DNA of 64,000 bases from Davidsoniella eucalypti (lineage: Eukaryota; Ascomycota; Sordariomycetes; Microascales; Ceratocystidaceae), in assembly GCA_004009845.1 (NCBI GenBank), contig RMBW01000140.1, positions 1-64,000 of the forward strand, in the 5' to 3' direction. The notes below the pieces were generated by a model. That model searched no databases. It saw only the letters and a program-made list of their open reading frames with translations, and was not told the DNA's origin. The first letter of the stretch is position 1. The number at the start of each line of letters is the position of its first letter. The position numbers and the translations under genes were made by a program. Shown piece after piece: positions 45,543-57,202 of the stretch.

Positions 45543-47300
45543 AGAACCGGTTAGAGTCTGGCGGACAGTCTGGCGGACAGTCTGGCGGACGGTCTCTTGT
45601 ACCATATATTGATATTGGCTTGGAAAGGCGGAGTTTACGGTGGGCACATCATTCCACTTACTATATTATATACATGATTTTACGACGATACCTAGAAATA
45701 ATCGGGGGTTTTCTTCCTCTTGACGTCTGTTGTTTGGGTTTCATTTTTTCATTTCTTCATTTCTTCTGTTTTTCTGTTTTTCTATCTCTCTTTCTTGTTC
45801 CCTGTTTGTATAGCACAGCCAATCGACTTTTTCTTTGCCCGCTGCACACACCGTGTTTTGCCTCCGTGACAACGCCCAGGCCGCGATGAGATAGCGATGA
45901 GATAGCGATGAGATAGCGATGAGATGGATGGTTTGTGGCTTCTGTATCAGAAGAAGCCGTGTTTCTTTGTGTGAGAATGCATGATTCTAGACTCGAAGCT
46001 TCATACTTGGGATGGTTTGCCGGCTTCGAACAAAGCGTCTTTTAAGACACAGGCCAGTGACAGTGAATACAGGACAGGACAGAAAAAGCTTGCTGATCTT
46101 CTGGCAAACACGCTCTTTGTTTTGCGTCTCCATCTCAAAAAAGACTCAAAAGACATGTATTACATCATTTTTTCTCTTTCTTTTTCTTTTTCTCTTTTTC
46201 TCTTTCTTTTTCTTTTAATTCGCCAATCAATCTAATATATTACATCTACGTCTATATCATGGTACGGCACAGCGATTAATATCTGTAATAATTAATAACT
46301 GTAATAACGGTACACTGTGTATCGGTATACTCTTAATATACACTGATTGATTGTCTTGGCAATTATTAATAGCTACTTACATCTCTATGTATATTCGTTT
46401 ACACACAAATGTCTAATAGTGCGGTAGACGATCTGTTTAGCATGTATTTGTTTATATTGCCCATGCCTAGATGAAGATATTAAAGTTGAGTAATGCTAGT
46501 TGATCTGTTTTTCGGCATTCCAATTACATGACACAATTTAGAGAATGCTCAACATACGTCACCCTGCTTTCTATACTTTTGTTTATTTTGATTCATTCAG
46601 ATGTTCTTGTAGCGTTCTAGAATTTACACAAGTTTTCTGTCTTCGTATTGACGGTGAGTTTTAGACCTATTCTGAAGTCTTCTGAAGCCTTCTCTGCCCC
46701 AAATATAGCCAACTATTGATTTCGATGAGTACATTTCTAAACATCACGATGAAAGTGGCCACAGGGTCTCATCCAGACAGCTGGCACGCTGGTTTACTAG
46801 AAGATCGAGTCTTTGTTCGTTTTCCTTTTCTTTGTTGTCCATCATATCTCTTGCTGTCTACAGACCCAGGCAACCCTTTCTTTCTTTCCACTTGAGTCGC
46901 ATTGAACAGTAATCTCCATTGGGTTTTCTTTTTTTGGCGTGCTCATGCAGCCTGGCATGGATTGAGTCTATTCTGTCAAGTCCATGTACTGCTGCTGACT
47001 CTGCTAACTCTACTTGCCTACTTATGCTGCCACCCTGCCCTGGAATAGAAGCAGAAGCACTGGAACGGCACGCTCGAGCCACAGTTTTTGCATCCCACAT
47101 ACGTAGTAGCGCCAAGCTACTCAATTCCTGAATCGGTTCATGTTGCTAACGGCTACGATTATGCTCTCTTTGTCTCGCAGTCCCTTTGCCAATCCACTCC
47201 TTTTTTCTTCTTGTTTTCCGATCCGATCGGCCGTCTGCCATCGTGAAGCACTCGCTGGACGCTCCAACATCGCCGACTGACAGACTCCATAGACGCCATC
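45543..47300. other. Spacer with minisatellites
   Basis: 1.76 kb. AGTCTGGCGGAC is repeated three times at about 45557-45593, just after the stop codon. GATGAGATAGC is repeated four times at about 45885-45925. A TTTTTCTTTTTC tract lies near 46165-46215. The final ~130 bp are the pyrimidine-rich leader of the gene at 47301. No gene recognised. Confidence 0.6.
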
Positions 47301-50300
47301 ATGAACACCGGCGGCAACTATGACCCGGCCTTCCAGGCGGGCAACAATTCTTTGTAAGCCGACCCGACCGATGAGCCCGTCTCGCTACATCCTGTCCATC
47401 CACAGCCTGCTGTCTGCTGTCTGCTGTCTGAGGCGTCGTCATAGAGGGGCTGCATCGCTAACCGTTGGTCGCTACCGTTATTTAGAAGTCCAAATTCTTC
47501 GAGCTCTGCCGGCAACACCTTTACTACCAACGTCCATCGCCAGAAGACGCGCAAATGGGTCGAAGCTAAAGCCTTCAACTACGATGGCGACGACTGGGGA
47601 GACGACGACGACGATAACGACAACGACAACGACAACGACGGCATTGATGATAGCCCGCATCCGCCACCACCTGCTAAAAGCCAACCATATCTGCCACGCC
47701 TGCATCAACATCAGCTGCAATATCAGCAGCAGCAGTTGTTACAGCAGCAAGAGAGAGACAGAGAGTTTGCACAACAGCAGCTACAACAACAACAGCAACA
47801 ACAGCCACAGCAACAACAACTGCAACAACAACAGCCAAGCACCTCTACTCTGCCATCGCGTGCCTCGCCGTCCGTCTCATCCGACCACAGCCCGCTAAAC
47901 CATGTGTCCCCAGCCATAGAAGCTGGCGCAGTGTCACCAGACGATGCATCCACAACGCCAGCATACTCGCTGCCGTCCAACGCCCAGGATTCGCTGGTGT
48001 CGCTGCTTTCCGACGTTGAGGCGCTTGCCTCGGCAGACCAAAGCCCGCCGTCTTCGTCTCTGGCAAGCCCTGTGCTTGTGGCTTCTACGCAGCGGCTACC
48101 AACAGATGCCAGCGTCGACGCGTCTTCATCTAATCACTCTCCAGATGCCGTGGTTTCGACGGCCATAACAGCAACGCACGCTCCTACTACTTCTTCTTCC
48201 TCGTTTGCTACGCTCGCCGGTGCACCACAATCTGTCCATCATTCGACAACTCCTTCAACATCTACTTCAAAGTCTGGCGCTGCTAACCCGCCTCATCTTC
48301 CTAAGACTCCAGCAGCTTCGACTCCAGCAGCGTCCACCTCCACAACGCAACTGTCAGAGCCCTTCCCCTCAAGACCCATGGCCTCGTCATATCTAGCCTC
48401 TAATGCTGCTGGGCATGGTCCAGGCCTTGGCTTGGCCGCCGAACAAAGGCTTGAACGACAAGCTTCTACTAGCCCCAGGCTACCGGATGTCGCCCGCATG
48501 TCCATGTTCACTGTTGATTTCGAGGGCTCATATCAAACCGATGCCTCTGCTCCGCCCATGCCAGGCCTTCCACCATTGACAGTCTCCAAGCTTGAAAAGG
48601 CTTCCACAACCAATCTCAATCTCGAGTCCCCTTCTGCAGTAATTCCTCTGGCCCTTTCAATTGCCCATCAATCACAACCAGCTCCGGCTCCTCTCACAAT
48701 CAACCCAAAGCCGGCACCGTCTGCTCTGAGTCCACGGGCACGGAAGACCTTTGAACCTCATGTCTGCAATGAATCATCTGCGAGCATTCGTACGGCATCG
48801 CCAGTTAAGGAAAGCGACCGGTTGCGCGAAGAAATCATGCAGACGCTGAGTCCCTCAAACCAAGCCTCTGCTCAAGATCATAGAATCTCTACTTCCCAGA
48901 GCACGCGGGATAGCAACTATCTCCCTAGCTTCTATGATGAATACTGGGCAACAACGGACCAGGACGCGGCAGAAGATACGACACCCGCTACCGAGACTAC
49001 TAGGGAGACTACTACCGAGACTACTACCGAGACTACTAGTGGTCTTGGGATTGACACGACATCGTCACTTTCAGCCGAGCCTCTTACAGAGACCAAGCAA
49101 GCTACAGTCAACAGCGCTATTTCCGATGAGAAAATGAGTGTCGAACATGAGGCAGAGCATGCTCTGTCTATGGAGAAAATGCTGGCTGGAGATGGCGAGA
49201 AAGAGGTCGCCATCCAGCCGCTTAGCCAACAGACTGTCAAGAAGCGGTTTTCGTGGGAAGCTGGATCCGTATCCTCCGCTCCGTCGACTTTTGATTTGCC
49301 TGTATCAAAGTCAGTTCCTACTATCATATCTTCCTCGATTGCGGACGCTAGCACTCCCGTAAGCACGTCCGCGACCAGCTCGGGGTCGCAGAGTCGGTCT
49401 CTAGCTGTTGTTGATGTTGTATCAGTAGTAGAAGAGGCATCCACCGTCCAGGCATCCACCGTCCAGGCATCTCCAAATCTTTCCATTGACGGGCTTCAAG
49501 TTGCTGAGCATCATGTCCCCATTCAAGTTGCCGAGTATCATGTCCCCATTCAAGTTGCTGAGCATCATGTCCCCCTCATATCCGAAAGTGGTAATCTATC
49601 GACTCCAGGTGCCCTTTACCATATCCCCAACACCACCAAGTCTCATTCTTTCGATATATCTGGATTGGCACCCCCCGAACAAGCATCGCCAGCACCCGAA
49701 GTGGTCTATCCCACTAGTCCCACAGTCATCCAGACACCACCTACCCAGATATCCGTGACGTTTGACGCCCAACCTACTACGGGAGCTGCAGCCTTGGGTT
49801 CGCCTCCACCACGTGTGATCGAACCAGTACAGCTGCGCGAGATGATGTACCTTACTTCACTGACGGATCGACTCTCGAACATGAAGGAAGCTCGACAGTA
49901 TTATAGAACGGCTGATAGTGGCTTGTCATCGTGGATTTCCTGGATGAAGAATGAGCATTCAGAGTATGCCCTGGAGACATCATATTTCAACAGGTCAGTG
50001 ACTTCTTCTGGACTGGGAGCATATGCAATGAGTCCCCCGTCGACAGCCGGTGCAAGTTCCCATCCAGTGAATCTAGATACTGGTGGTATCTCTCCAAATC
50101 CCTTCACTACACCCGTGACACCAACATTCTCGTCCGCTACGTCGACATCGACAACTCAAGCCTCTATTCCTCGTCCTACAATAGGGGCAAGCAGTCTAGC
50201 GTCAGCGCTACACCTTCCAACGTCAACGAGCGATCTCAAGCATCAAGGAGCTAAGGGTAAAGACTTTATTCTGGCGGCGGGCAAGGCTGGAAAGGGTCTT

Positions 50301-50366
50301 GGAAAGGGCCTCTTAAGCAAGGGAAAGCACAGGTTCCGCGGAACTGGGGACAAGGTAAATCAGTAA
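47301..50366 (+). CDS. Large Gln/Ser/Thr-rich unknown fungal protein
   Basis: Two exons: 47301-47353 encodes only MNTGGNYDPAFQAGNNS plus a split codon, followed by a 132-nt intron (donor GTAAGC, branch GCTAACC, acceptor TTTAG) and exon 47486-50366; 977 residues. Near the N-terminus lies the block RQKTRKWVEAKAFNYDGDDW, an ordered motif in an otherwise disordered protein, which I recall from uncharacterised fungal proteins. A poly-Gln region follows, then long Ser/Thr/Pro-rich sequence. The C-terminal third has RLSNMKEARQYYRTADSGLS and a Gly/Lys-rich tail (AAGKAGKGLGKGLLSKGKHR). A 27-bp repeat at about 49497-49575 encodes QVAEHHVPI three times. No catalytic domain is visible. The tiny first exon is supported because only this join keeps the motif attached to an ATG. 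Confidence 0.78.
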
Positions 50367-51664
50367 CTATTCCTACTTTTTTGTCTTTCTGTTTGTCTTT
50401 TTTATATCCCTACTATACCCTATAACCTCTATCATACATTCCTCGCCTTACGTACGACTTCTCACTACTATTGCCATACCAACACGTCTATCTCACTGTC
50501 ACTGTCACTGTCACTGTCACTTTTAGCACTAGCACTAGCACTAGCACTAGCACTAGCACTAGCACTATTATCTACTATCATAGCGCATTCCCCCCATGCT
50601 TTCACATCTTTGGAGCTTTGCTTTTGGTTTTTGTTTTCTATCATTTTTACCATCGTTATCTCTTACTTATACTACACTAATCGTTATATTTGCTCTTTCT
50701 ATATGTTGCTCTCTCGCTCTCTCTCGCTCTTTTTCTTTTCTTATCTTAAAACAAATGACTGCCCCATGACTTGCAATACTCTTCGACATTGGCCGGCTAC
50801 ATTGAAATGTTATGTTTTCATCTTTATCATTGTCATCATGTGCCTATATCAAAAGAAAACATGCACAAGATCAATTAGCTCAGCCCTGGAATACTATGCT
50901 ATCTATCTACCAAGCCACCTACCTCGTCAAAGAAGCAAAGACAACTCTACATGGGGGCAATTGGCAGCCTTGCACAGTTCAAAGGGTTGTCTATAAACTA
51001 TGTGCCTTATGTTTATTGTTTTGTTGACTCATGACAATGCCAGTAACGAAGTGTTCCCTAGTAGGGGCTCGTTACAAGTCTGTCATCTATCAACCCAAAC
51101 AATAGGGTTAGCACCGTGTATTATCTATTCTATCAGGGCAACTGAGAAAAAAAAAAGAAAAAGAAAGAAAAAGAAAAAAAAAAGAGAAATGCTTGCAACT
51201 CCTGAGATGTCGAGTTTCATTTTCTTGTCTTTGCCTATAGTCTTAGAGCATCTTAGGTAGGCCTTGATTAAGCTATCTTTCCTAGGGTTTCTTTTGGTCT
51301 ACAGTTGTTCATGTTCGGTTGAGATCATCTGAATACGGGCTTGGATTCAAGTTGAATAGTTCTATTTTGCCTAGGGTTCATTTAGCATTTTTTCATTATT
51401 ACGGTTTCGTCGTATTTGACCATTCTCAAAATTCACAACTAAAGCACAGCGATCCATCATAGCTAAGCCCTCTTATTACTGAACCCTTCCAAGTCCTTTT
51501 TGCTCCCTCCCTTGCCCTTTGGCCCTTCCCAGTTGCATTCCAGACTTTATACCCTAGCAACATGTTTTTTTATCATGTTTTTCCTTTTCTTTGCTCGGCA
51601 AAGGATCATCGTCGGCATAAACTAACAGCGTTCCCTTTTCGTCTCCTTTTTGCTGGGATTTTAG
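50367..51664. other. Spacer with microsatellites, possible 5' exon of the next gene
   Basis: 1.3 kb. It has CACTGT repeats (about 50491-50520), AGCACT repeats (about 50526-50566) and an A/G tract (about 51146-51186). The next gene's frame opens directly after a good acceptor at 51662-51664 (branch AACTAAC near 51620), so an undetected 5' exon or leader exon may lie here. I could not choose a donor. Confidence 0.45.
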
Positions 51665-54600
51665 GAGCTAGATAGCCTCAGCCCCCATAGCTTTAGCTTT
51701 GACAGTCGTGATTATGCTGCTAGCGCTAGCACTATCACTGCGATTCACACTACTAGTACTGGGACTTCTAGTGATGCCACTAGCACAGGGTCGCTGATCT
51801 TGCAGCTGCACGATAGCCATAGTAGCACTCTCGGTCGAGCACACAAACAAGTTCATACAGAGTCGACAGACCCTGGGCTTCCGTCGATAAGCCCAGCTAG
51901 CCAAGAGCCAAATCAAGCCCTTCCAGCACCCGCTGCCACATTTCCCGACGATGTCAACGACGATGTCAACGACAACGACAACGGCAACGGCAACGGCCAA
52001 CAGCACCAGGCCTCATCTCACCAAGGCGGGTGCCCTGGGCGGTCTTCTGGAACTACAGAACCCCGTAGTCGATCTACGTCAGAAGCAGCACCAACCCTGG
52101 CCCTGCATGTGCGGCCCCACTGTGCTGCCACTGTGAATGCAACTGTGAATGCTACTGCTTCCTCAGTCTTTGGAAGCAGGCTTGCTGGTAGTACCACTAG
52201 TAGGACTGGTACCGCTGCTGCTGCTACTAGGAGCCCTCCTACTACTCCGCTTGGCACTGTTTTTGCTGGCTTTGCTGGGCCTGTTGCTTCTGCTGCTTCT
52301 GCTGCCTCTCTTGTTCCTTCTGGTGTCGGTAGTGGCAGCGCTGAAAAGGGGCGGCTGGCTCCGCGTAACAGCACAATTTCTACGCCTATTACCACTACCA
52401 CTACTGCCACTACTGAGGCTAATCCGTCTTGTGCTGCTGATGGTCGCAATACGACTGCTACGAGCAGCGCTGCAACACGAGCAGTCCCGGCCTTGAATGA
52501 ATTCTTGTCTGGAGAAGCGTTACCTTTGCCGACACAAAATTCAAAGACTAGCATTTCCATAGCTAGTGAGGCTACTGTTACTACTGCTAGGAATGGTGGT
52601 GGTGGTAGCATCGGTAATACTAGTTGTACTGCGACAGCGACAGCGACTACTACTACTGCTACTGCTATTACTGCGACAGCGACTACTACTGCTACTACTA
52701 CTGCTATTACTCCTACTACTACTCCTACTACTCCTACTTCCAAGTCCAAGCCTGCTCCCGTCTCGACGGGCTTTCGTCCATTACTACCGCTTTCTCTCTC
52801 GTCTTCACCGCAGACGCCGCCACAGCAACACACTGGCCTATCCAATAAATCACTGTCTCAACTGCATCCAGGACCACTGCCGCGCCCGCAGCCCTCGCCA
52901 TCGCCGCCGTCATCTGCTGCACCGAATGTGAAAGTGGATGCGCTACCCCCAATCGAGGCTCTGGCTATGGCAGGTCGCAACCGACCACAGCAATATGCAA
53001 ATGCGCTGTCCAACCGCCGCCCATCGCCTTCAGCCGCCGCATCTCTGAGGGGCGGCAATAGGATTCCCGAGGGCTGGGTCGAAGTATCGTCGCAAATCGA
53101 CTTGCCTGATGACAGGCCGGGTCTGCGCAGTAACGGGGGCACAGCCGTGTCGCCATTGCTCCCGGCAGGCGGCAAAGACAATAGAGGCCAGGAAGATGCA
53201 GAGGAAGAAGGGACTCCAGCCAGCAGACGGCCTGCTATGGGTGAGCTGCCATCGCAGGCGGCATTGCTTGCAACGACACACGGGCCATCTGCCCTCAACC
53301 TCGAGCGCACGTCGTCGTTCACTGGCCTGCCGCCGATCAGCCGAGCATCGTCCTTTCGCAATCTTGACTTTACAATCGAGAGCACACAAGCAGAGCGAGC
53401 TGCCGGAATTCCCAGCCTCGATGGCAAGTCCTCCACGCCAGCTGACCCAGACCATGCTGTCTCTTCGACCAAGCTGGCCGAGTCTGGAGACGTCCCAAGT
53501 GCCACCGATCCACAGACTTTGCAAGCACCGCCGGCGTCCAAAAACGAGCATATCGAGCCGAGCTCAGGCTTGCTTGACGGCCCCGGCAGAACCCAGGAGG
53601 TCTGCGTGGCGGGCTCCGAGTGTTTGTCAGATGAGCCGGACAGTTCTCTACGTGAGAAGATCCAGCTTGCTTCTCTCTTCGACGGCAACACTACCGGAAA
53701 GCACAGCGAAACCAACGGCTCCAGTAGGCCCACGAGCACTCATGCGTCGCCTGCATCGACAAGTGCTTCTGAGCGACCCCGCGGACGCCGGCGAAGTGGT
53801 CATATCACCATCATAACAGACTTGGCTTCGCCGCGCGCAACTATCGTACCTCAACCACTAGGAAGCGCTGGTCCTTCGACGCAGGGCAACCAAATATTGA
53901 TGCCGTCACCTTTGGCTGATAACATCTCGCCTCTCCTACGCTCGCCACAGATGGAGCAGTTTTTGCAGCAGGGTTGGTACCTCCAAGAGTCTCAACTATC
54001 AGAACCCCTTCTACCACAGAGCCGTAAGCGCTCAGCCAGTCCGGCATCTCGACAGGAACGGCGTAACATGACGGAGTTTGACAAGGAAACTGAAACTGGC
54101 GAATCTCATCCGGATAGCAGTGACCGTGAAAGCTCTGACACCGAGGACTTGGATATCATGGATGAAAAACAGTTGGAGGCTGGTGATCATGATTCCTCAG
54201 TCCTAGCGCCGGCTCCTGCTCTAGCCCTAGCACCAGCTGTAGGCGTATCTCCAGCTGACGTTCCTAACACTGAAAACGACAGCCAGGATGGAGCCACGAC
54301 ACCAGTTAATGCGTCTCACCCAAACACGATACCGATCCGAGCCCCGCCTGTAACCGCTCCGCCATTACAACAGCCGCACATACTCGGCCGTATGACTTCT
54401 ATGCCTCTTAATGCCCAACGGCCCGATGAGAACCTGGCTTCAAATGAACCACTGGAGCCTTTTCGAATTTCAACGGAACCACTACCAAAGAGCAAGAACA
54501 AGCGGTCGTCTGCATTTCGCGATCTTGCTCTCAAAATGCCGGGAAAGTCTAGCGACCCAGACCAGGACCGAGCTTTGCCATCGCCGATAGACACCAAGCA

Positions 54601-57202
54601 TGAAGTCAGACGACAGTCAAGTTCTTTCTTTCGGTTACTTGGCACGGGTGTTGGCAATGCGCCTCAGCAAACGCCGTGCCCGCCTCCGCCTCCTAGCAAC
54701 CCTCCGATACTACAACTGGCGTCTCCGGGTGGCTCTTTTGCCGCTAGATCAGCAAATTTGAAGAATATCGGCCACGGTGGAATCCCGCCTCCTCATATCA
54801 GCGCACGTTACAGTGGATCACGGCCAGCTCTATCACCGCTGAACGACGTTATGAGTTCTGACAGCATCACTGAAAGCTCTTCTCCTCGAAACAGCAAGAC
54901 GCGGCTGTCAACTTTCGCCGGTCTGTTCCGCAGATCTGTCTCCGGAGTCGATAGTATGCCACCCAAGCATGCTGTCTCACACGGAAATCTCCGCGAATTC
55001 GCTATGATGACCGATGATGGTCCTCTTATCCCGCCATTTGCTCCCGGCCATACACGTCGGCGAAGCAACACCGGCCCGCTTTCAAGACCGGCTTCTCAAG
55101 ATATCCCGCCCTCAGTGTGGGATCTCGAGGATCGTGGCCGCCGCGAATCCAGCCATTTCACATCTCGCTTTGGATCGCGCCAAAACTCAAGTTCACGCCA
55201 ATCCTCGCGAGCCCGTGACTCGCAGCGCCATCATTCGCCGTATCCAAGCCCTGTTGGCGATCGGCCTCTTTCGGAAGCTCGGAACTCCCAGTCGTCATTC
55301 CTGTCTCGCTTCGGCACGGGCAACAAAAGCCAAACAGGTCTCCCACAGTCGCCTAGCATGGCGTCTTTGTCTGGCGGCTCTGGTCAACAATGGGCCAACA
55401 GGCCCCCGTCGGATTGGGAAGCTAGTCGAATAGCTGGTGCGCGCCAGTCCTCGCACAGTCTTGTTTCGATAACATCTCCACGATCTTCAGTGGGTGCTCG
55501 CTCAGCGCATATCCGTAGCAACCCTGATCTTACGTTCGACCATCAGAATAGCCATGTGCGTGCTACTAGCAACGTATCCGATCGTTACGCAGAGATGCAT
55601 AGAGCATCGAATGGAAGCAGTCCTCGCCTTGTTCCAACGTATACAGGCTCGGCTGTATCCTCGCCATTTGCCGAATCGTTTATAACGAAGCCTGGTGGAA
55701 GCATGGCTCTGGGTCAACAACAACAACAACAACAATATACCGGACAGCAATGGTCGACGCCTCATACAGCGCCCTCGCCGTATACTCAGCCGTATCAACA
55801 GGCAAAGCAGCAGGCACAGAATAACTTACACCAAGCATACCCTCCTAGATCCGGTCCGGTTCTATCCCAGTCGAAATCACATTCTCAGCTACAAGAACAT
55901 AGCAGTGGCAACATATTCTCTAAGCTTTTGAACAATGCCAAGTCTAGCCAACAGCCGGGCAAGAGTAGCTCTGGAAAAGGCCTTTTCAGGCCGTTCAAAC
56001 GACCGTTCAAGAATAACCCCGATAAGAACCATACCAAGTACCAACACTACGACGAGACTGCTGGCCAAAACCCGAACTACATCTCTCCGAATCCTGCTAC
56101 ATACAGCGGCCAGAATACTCCCATTAGCTTACATAACCCGCACGACTCTAATGCTTCACATCAACGATCTAACCGTCCCTCACATCACCAGCCACCATAT
56201 ACCTACTTCGTTGCTCCAAATCCTATATACCACGCCTCATACCGGCCGCCATCTTCAGCCGATGATGTCCAAGATCAGGCTCCACAGCACCCTCAGTCTC
56301 ATGACAACAGCTCTCAGGCTCATGGATACTCTCATTCTTATAACCACTCTCAATCGCTTACCCAAACGCCACCGAACCCCACCAGTCAGCAGCCCAGGCC
56401 TTCCGAGATTCAACGTTATAGGGCTATGAACACCAACGCTCTGCTCTCCTATCCTAGCTCGTCGAATATTACATACAGTGGGCACAATGCTGGCACGGGT
56501 CCTTCATCACCAAACAACCCCCAGAACCAATATACTGATGATTATTCCCGCAACTCGTCATCCGCACAGCATTGGAACGAGAGTCAAAACCCGCCCCCGT
56601 GTCTCCGCATACAGCCCATCAATCCCCACTCTCCATCTGGAACGGCTTCTAGCGCGCCAACTATTGGTGGAGGTACACCTTCTATCTCCACACCACGCGA
56701 CCTGACTCCTGGGTTACCTTCTGCTAGTAGTATCGACTATAGAAACGCCGAGTTTCCAAGATCAGCAGACGCTGGCGGATACATCCAATCTCCATCTTCA
56801 GCCATTGCTGAACATCAGCGGTATATACTCGATAAGCAAAGTAAAGTTGAGCTTGCGGATACAGCTGGAGAGAGTCTTCAGCGTATTACTCAACAGCCAC
56901 ATAGGCAACTGCTACCCACGCCAGTCAAGCAGACAGCGCCGGAGACGGAGGTATCTAGTTTCGATTATTCTTCGTCTTCATCTGAATCTGAGTTGGAAGT
57001 CCTCGGCCCGCCTTGGGAAATGCAGCATCAGCAACAACACCAACAACAGTTCCATCATGAATATGAACGTCAGCATATTGTTGACACGAATTCTGCTTTC
57101 GTAGTCACTGATGATGCTGCGCCTGTCATGACAGCAACGGCATCTCCATCACAAGTATGGGAGTCATACGATATACACCACCCCCCTCATTCTTGGGATT
57201 AA
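51665..57202 (+). CDS. Very large disordered unknown protein, 5' end unresolved
   Basis: One uninterrupted frame runs from the acceptor TTTTAG at 51664 to the TAA at 57200-57202. The first in-frame ATG is 52967 (MAGRNRPQQYANALSNRR), giving 1411 residues; if an upstream exon supplies the start, the protein exceeds 1800. The segment 52140-52760 is a Thr/Ala trinucleotide-repeat region open in several frames, so its openness is not proof of coding. Downstream, moderately conserved-looking blocks appear: IPEGWVEVSSQIDL, LERTSSFTGLPPISRASSF, RLSTFAGLFRRSVSG and KGLFRPFKRPFKNNPDKN. The rest is Ser/Pro/Gln-rich; the C-terminus has an acidic serine cluster (SSSSSESELEVLGPPW). No domain allows a function call; phosphorylation-rich scaffolding is only a guess. 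Confidence 0.7.
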   Translation, partial: ELDSLSPHSFSFDSRDYAASASTITAIHTTSTGTSSDATSTGSLILQLHDSHSSTLGRAHKQVHTESTDPGLPSISPASQEPNQALPAPAATFPDDVNDDVNDNDNGNGNGQQHQASSHQGGCPGRSSGTTEPRSRSTSEAAPTLALHVRPHCAATVNATVNATASSVFGSRLAGSTTSRTGTAAAATRSPPTTPLGTVFAGFAGPVASAASAASLVPSGVGSGSAEKGRLAPRNSTISTPITTTTTATTEANPSCAADGRNTTATSSAATRAVPALNEFLSGEALPLPTQNSKTSISIASEATVTTARNGGGGSIGNTSCTATATATTTTATAITATATTTATTTAITPTTTPTTPTSKSKPAPVSTGFRPLLPLSLSSSPQTPPQQHTGLSNKSLSQLHPGPLPRPQPSPSPPSSAAPNVKVDALPPIEALAMAGRNRPQQYANALSNRRPSPSAAASLRGGNRIPEGWVEVSSQIDLPDDRPGLRSNGGTAVSPLLPAGGKDNRGQEDAEEEGTPASRRPAMGELPSQAALLATTHGPSALNLERTSSFTGLPPISRASSFRNLDFTIESTQAERAAGIPSLDGKSSTPADPDHAVSSTKLAESGDVPSATDPQTLQAPPASKNEHIEPSSGLLDGPGRTQEVCVAGSECLSDEPDSSLREKIQLASLFDGNTTGKHSETNGSSRPTSTHASPASTSASERPRGRRRSGHITIITDLASPRATIVPQPLGSAGPSTQGNQILMPSPLADNISPLLRSPQMEQFLQQGWYLQESQLSEPLLPQSRKRSASPASRQERRNMTEFDKETETGESHPDSSDRESSDTEDLDIMDEKQLEAGDHDSSVLAPAPALALAPAVGVSPADVPNTENDSQDGATTPVNASHPNTIPIRAPPVTAPPLQQPHILGRMTSMPLNAQRPDENLASNEPLEPFRISTEPLPKSKNKRSSAFRDLALKMPGKSSDPDQDRALPSPIDTKHEVRRQSSSFFRLLGTGVGNAPQQTPCPPPPPSNPPILQLASPGGSFAARSANLKNIGHGGIPPPHISARYSGSRPALSPLNDVMSSDSITESSSPRNSKTRLSTFAGLFRRSVSGVDSMPPKHAVSHGNLREFAMMTDDGPLIPPFAPGHTRRRSNTGPLSRPASQDIPPSVWDLEDRGRRESSHFTSRFGSRQNSSSRQSSRARDSQRHHSPYPSPVGDRPLSEARNSQSSFLSRFGTGNKSQTGLPQSPSMASLSGGSGQQWANRPPSDWEASRIAGARQSSHSLVSITSPRSSVGARSAHIRSNPDLTFDHQNSHVRATSNVSDRYAEMHRASNGSSPRLVPTYTGSAVSSPFAESFITKPGGSMALGQQQQQQQYTGQQWSTPHTAPSPYTQPYQQAKQQAQNNLHQAYPPRSGPVLSQSKSHSQLQEHSSGNIFSKLLNNAKSSQQPGKSSSGKGLFRPFKRPFKNNPDKNHTKYQHYDETAGQNPNYISPNPATYSGQNTPISLHNPHDSNASHQRSNRPSHHQPPYTYFVAPNPIYHASYRPPSSADDVQDQAPQHPQSHDNSSQAHGYSHSYNHSQSLTQTPPNPTSQQPRPSEIQRYRAMNTNALLSYPSSSNITYSGHNAGTGPSSPNNPQNQYTDDYSRNSSSAQHWNESQNPPPCLRIQPINPHSPSGTASSAPTIGGGTPSISTPRDLTPGLPSASSIDYRNAEFPRSADAGGYIQSPSSAIAEHQRYILDKQSKVELADTAGESLQRITQQPHRQLLPTPVKQTAPETEVSSFDYSSSSSESELEVLGPPWEMQHQQQHQQQFHHEYERQHIVDTNSAFVVTDDAAPVMTATASPSQVWESYDIHHPPHSWD

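Noticed and set aside
44611..45647. Two long minus-strand frames (297 and 336 codons) and a second plus frame overlapping the gene at 44694
   Set aside because: They arise from the strong Arg/Tyr/Asp/Gly codon bias of the plus-strand gene. Their products are Arg- or Val/Ala-rich with no motif, whereas the chosen frame has a plausible C-terminal domain.
52018..52931. Minus-strand frame of 275 codons and leucine-rich plus frames within the giant gene
   Set aside because: The region consists of ACT/GCT trinucleotide repeats, which remain open in many frames; translations are Val/Ala or Leu runs.
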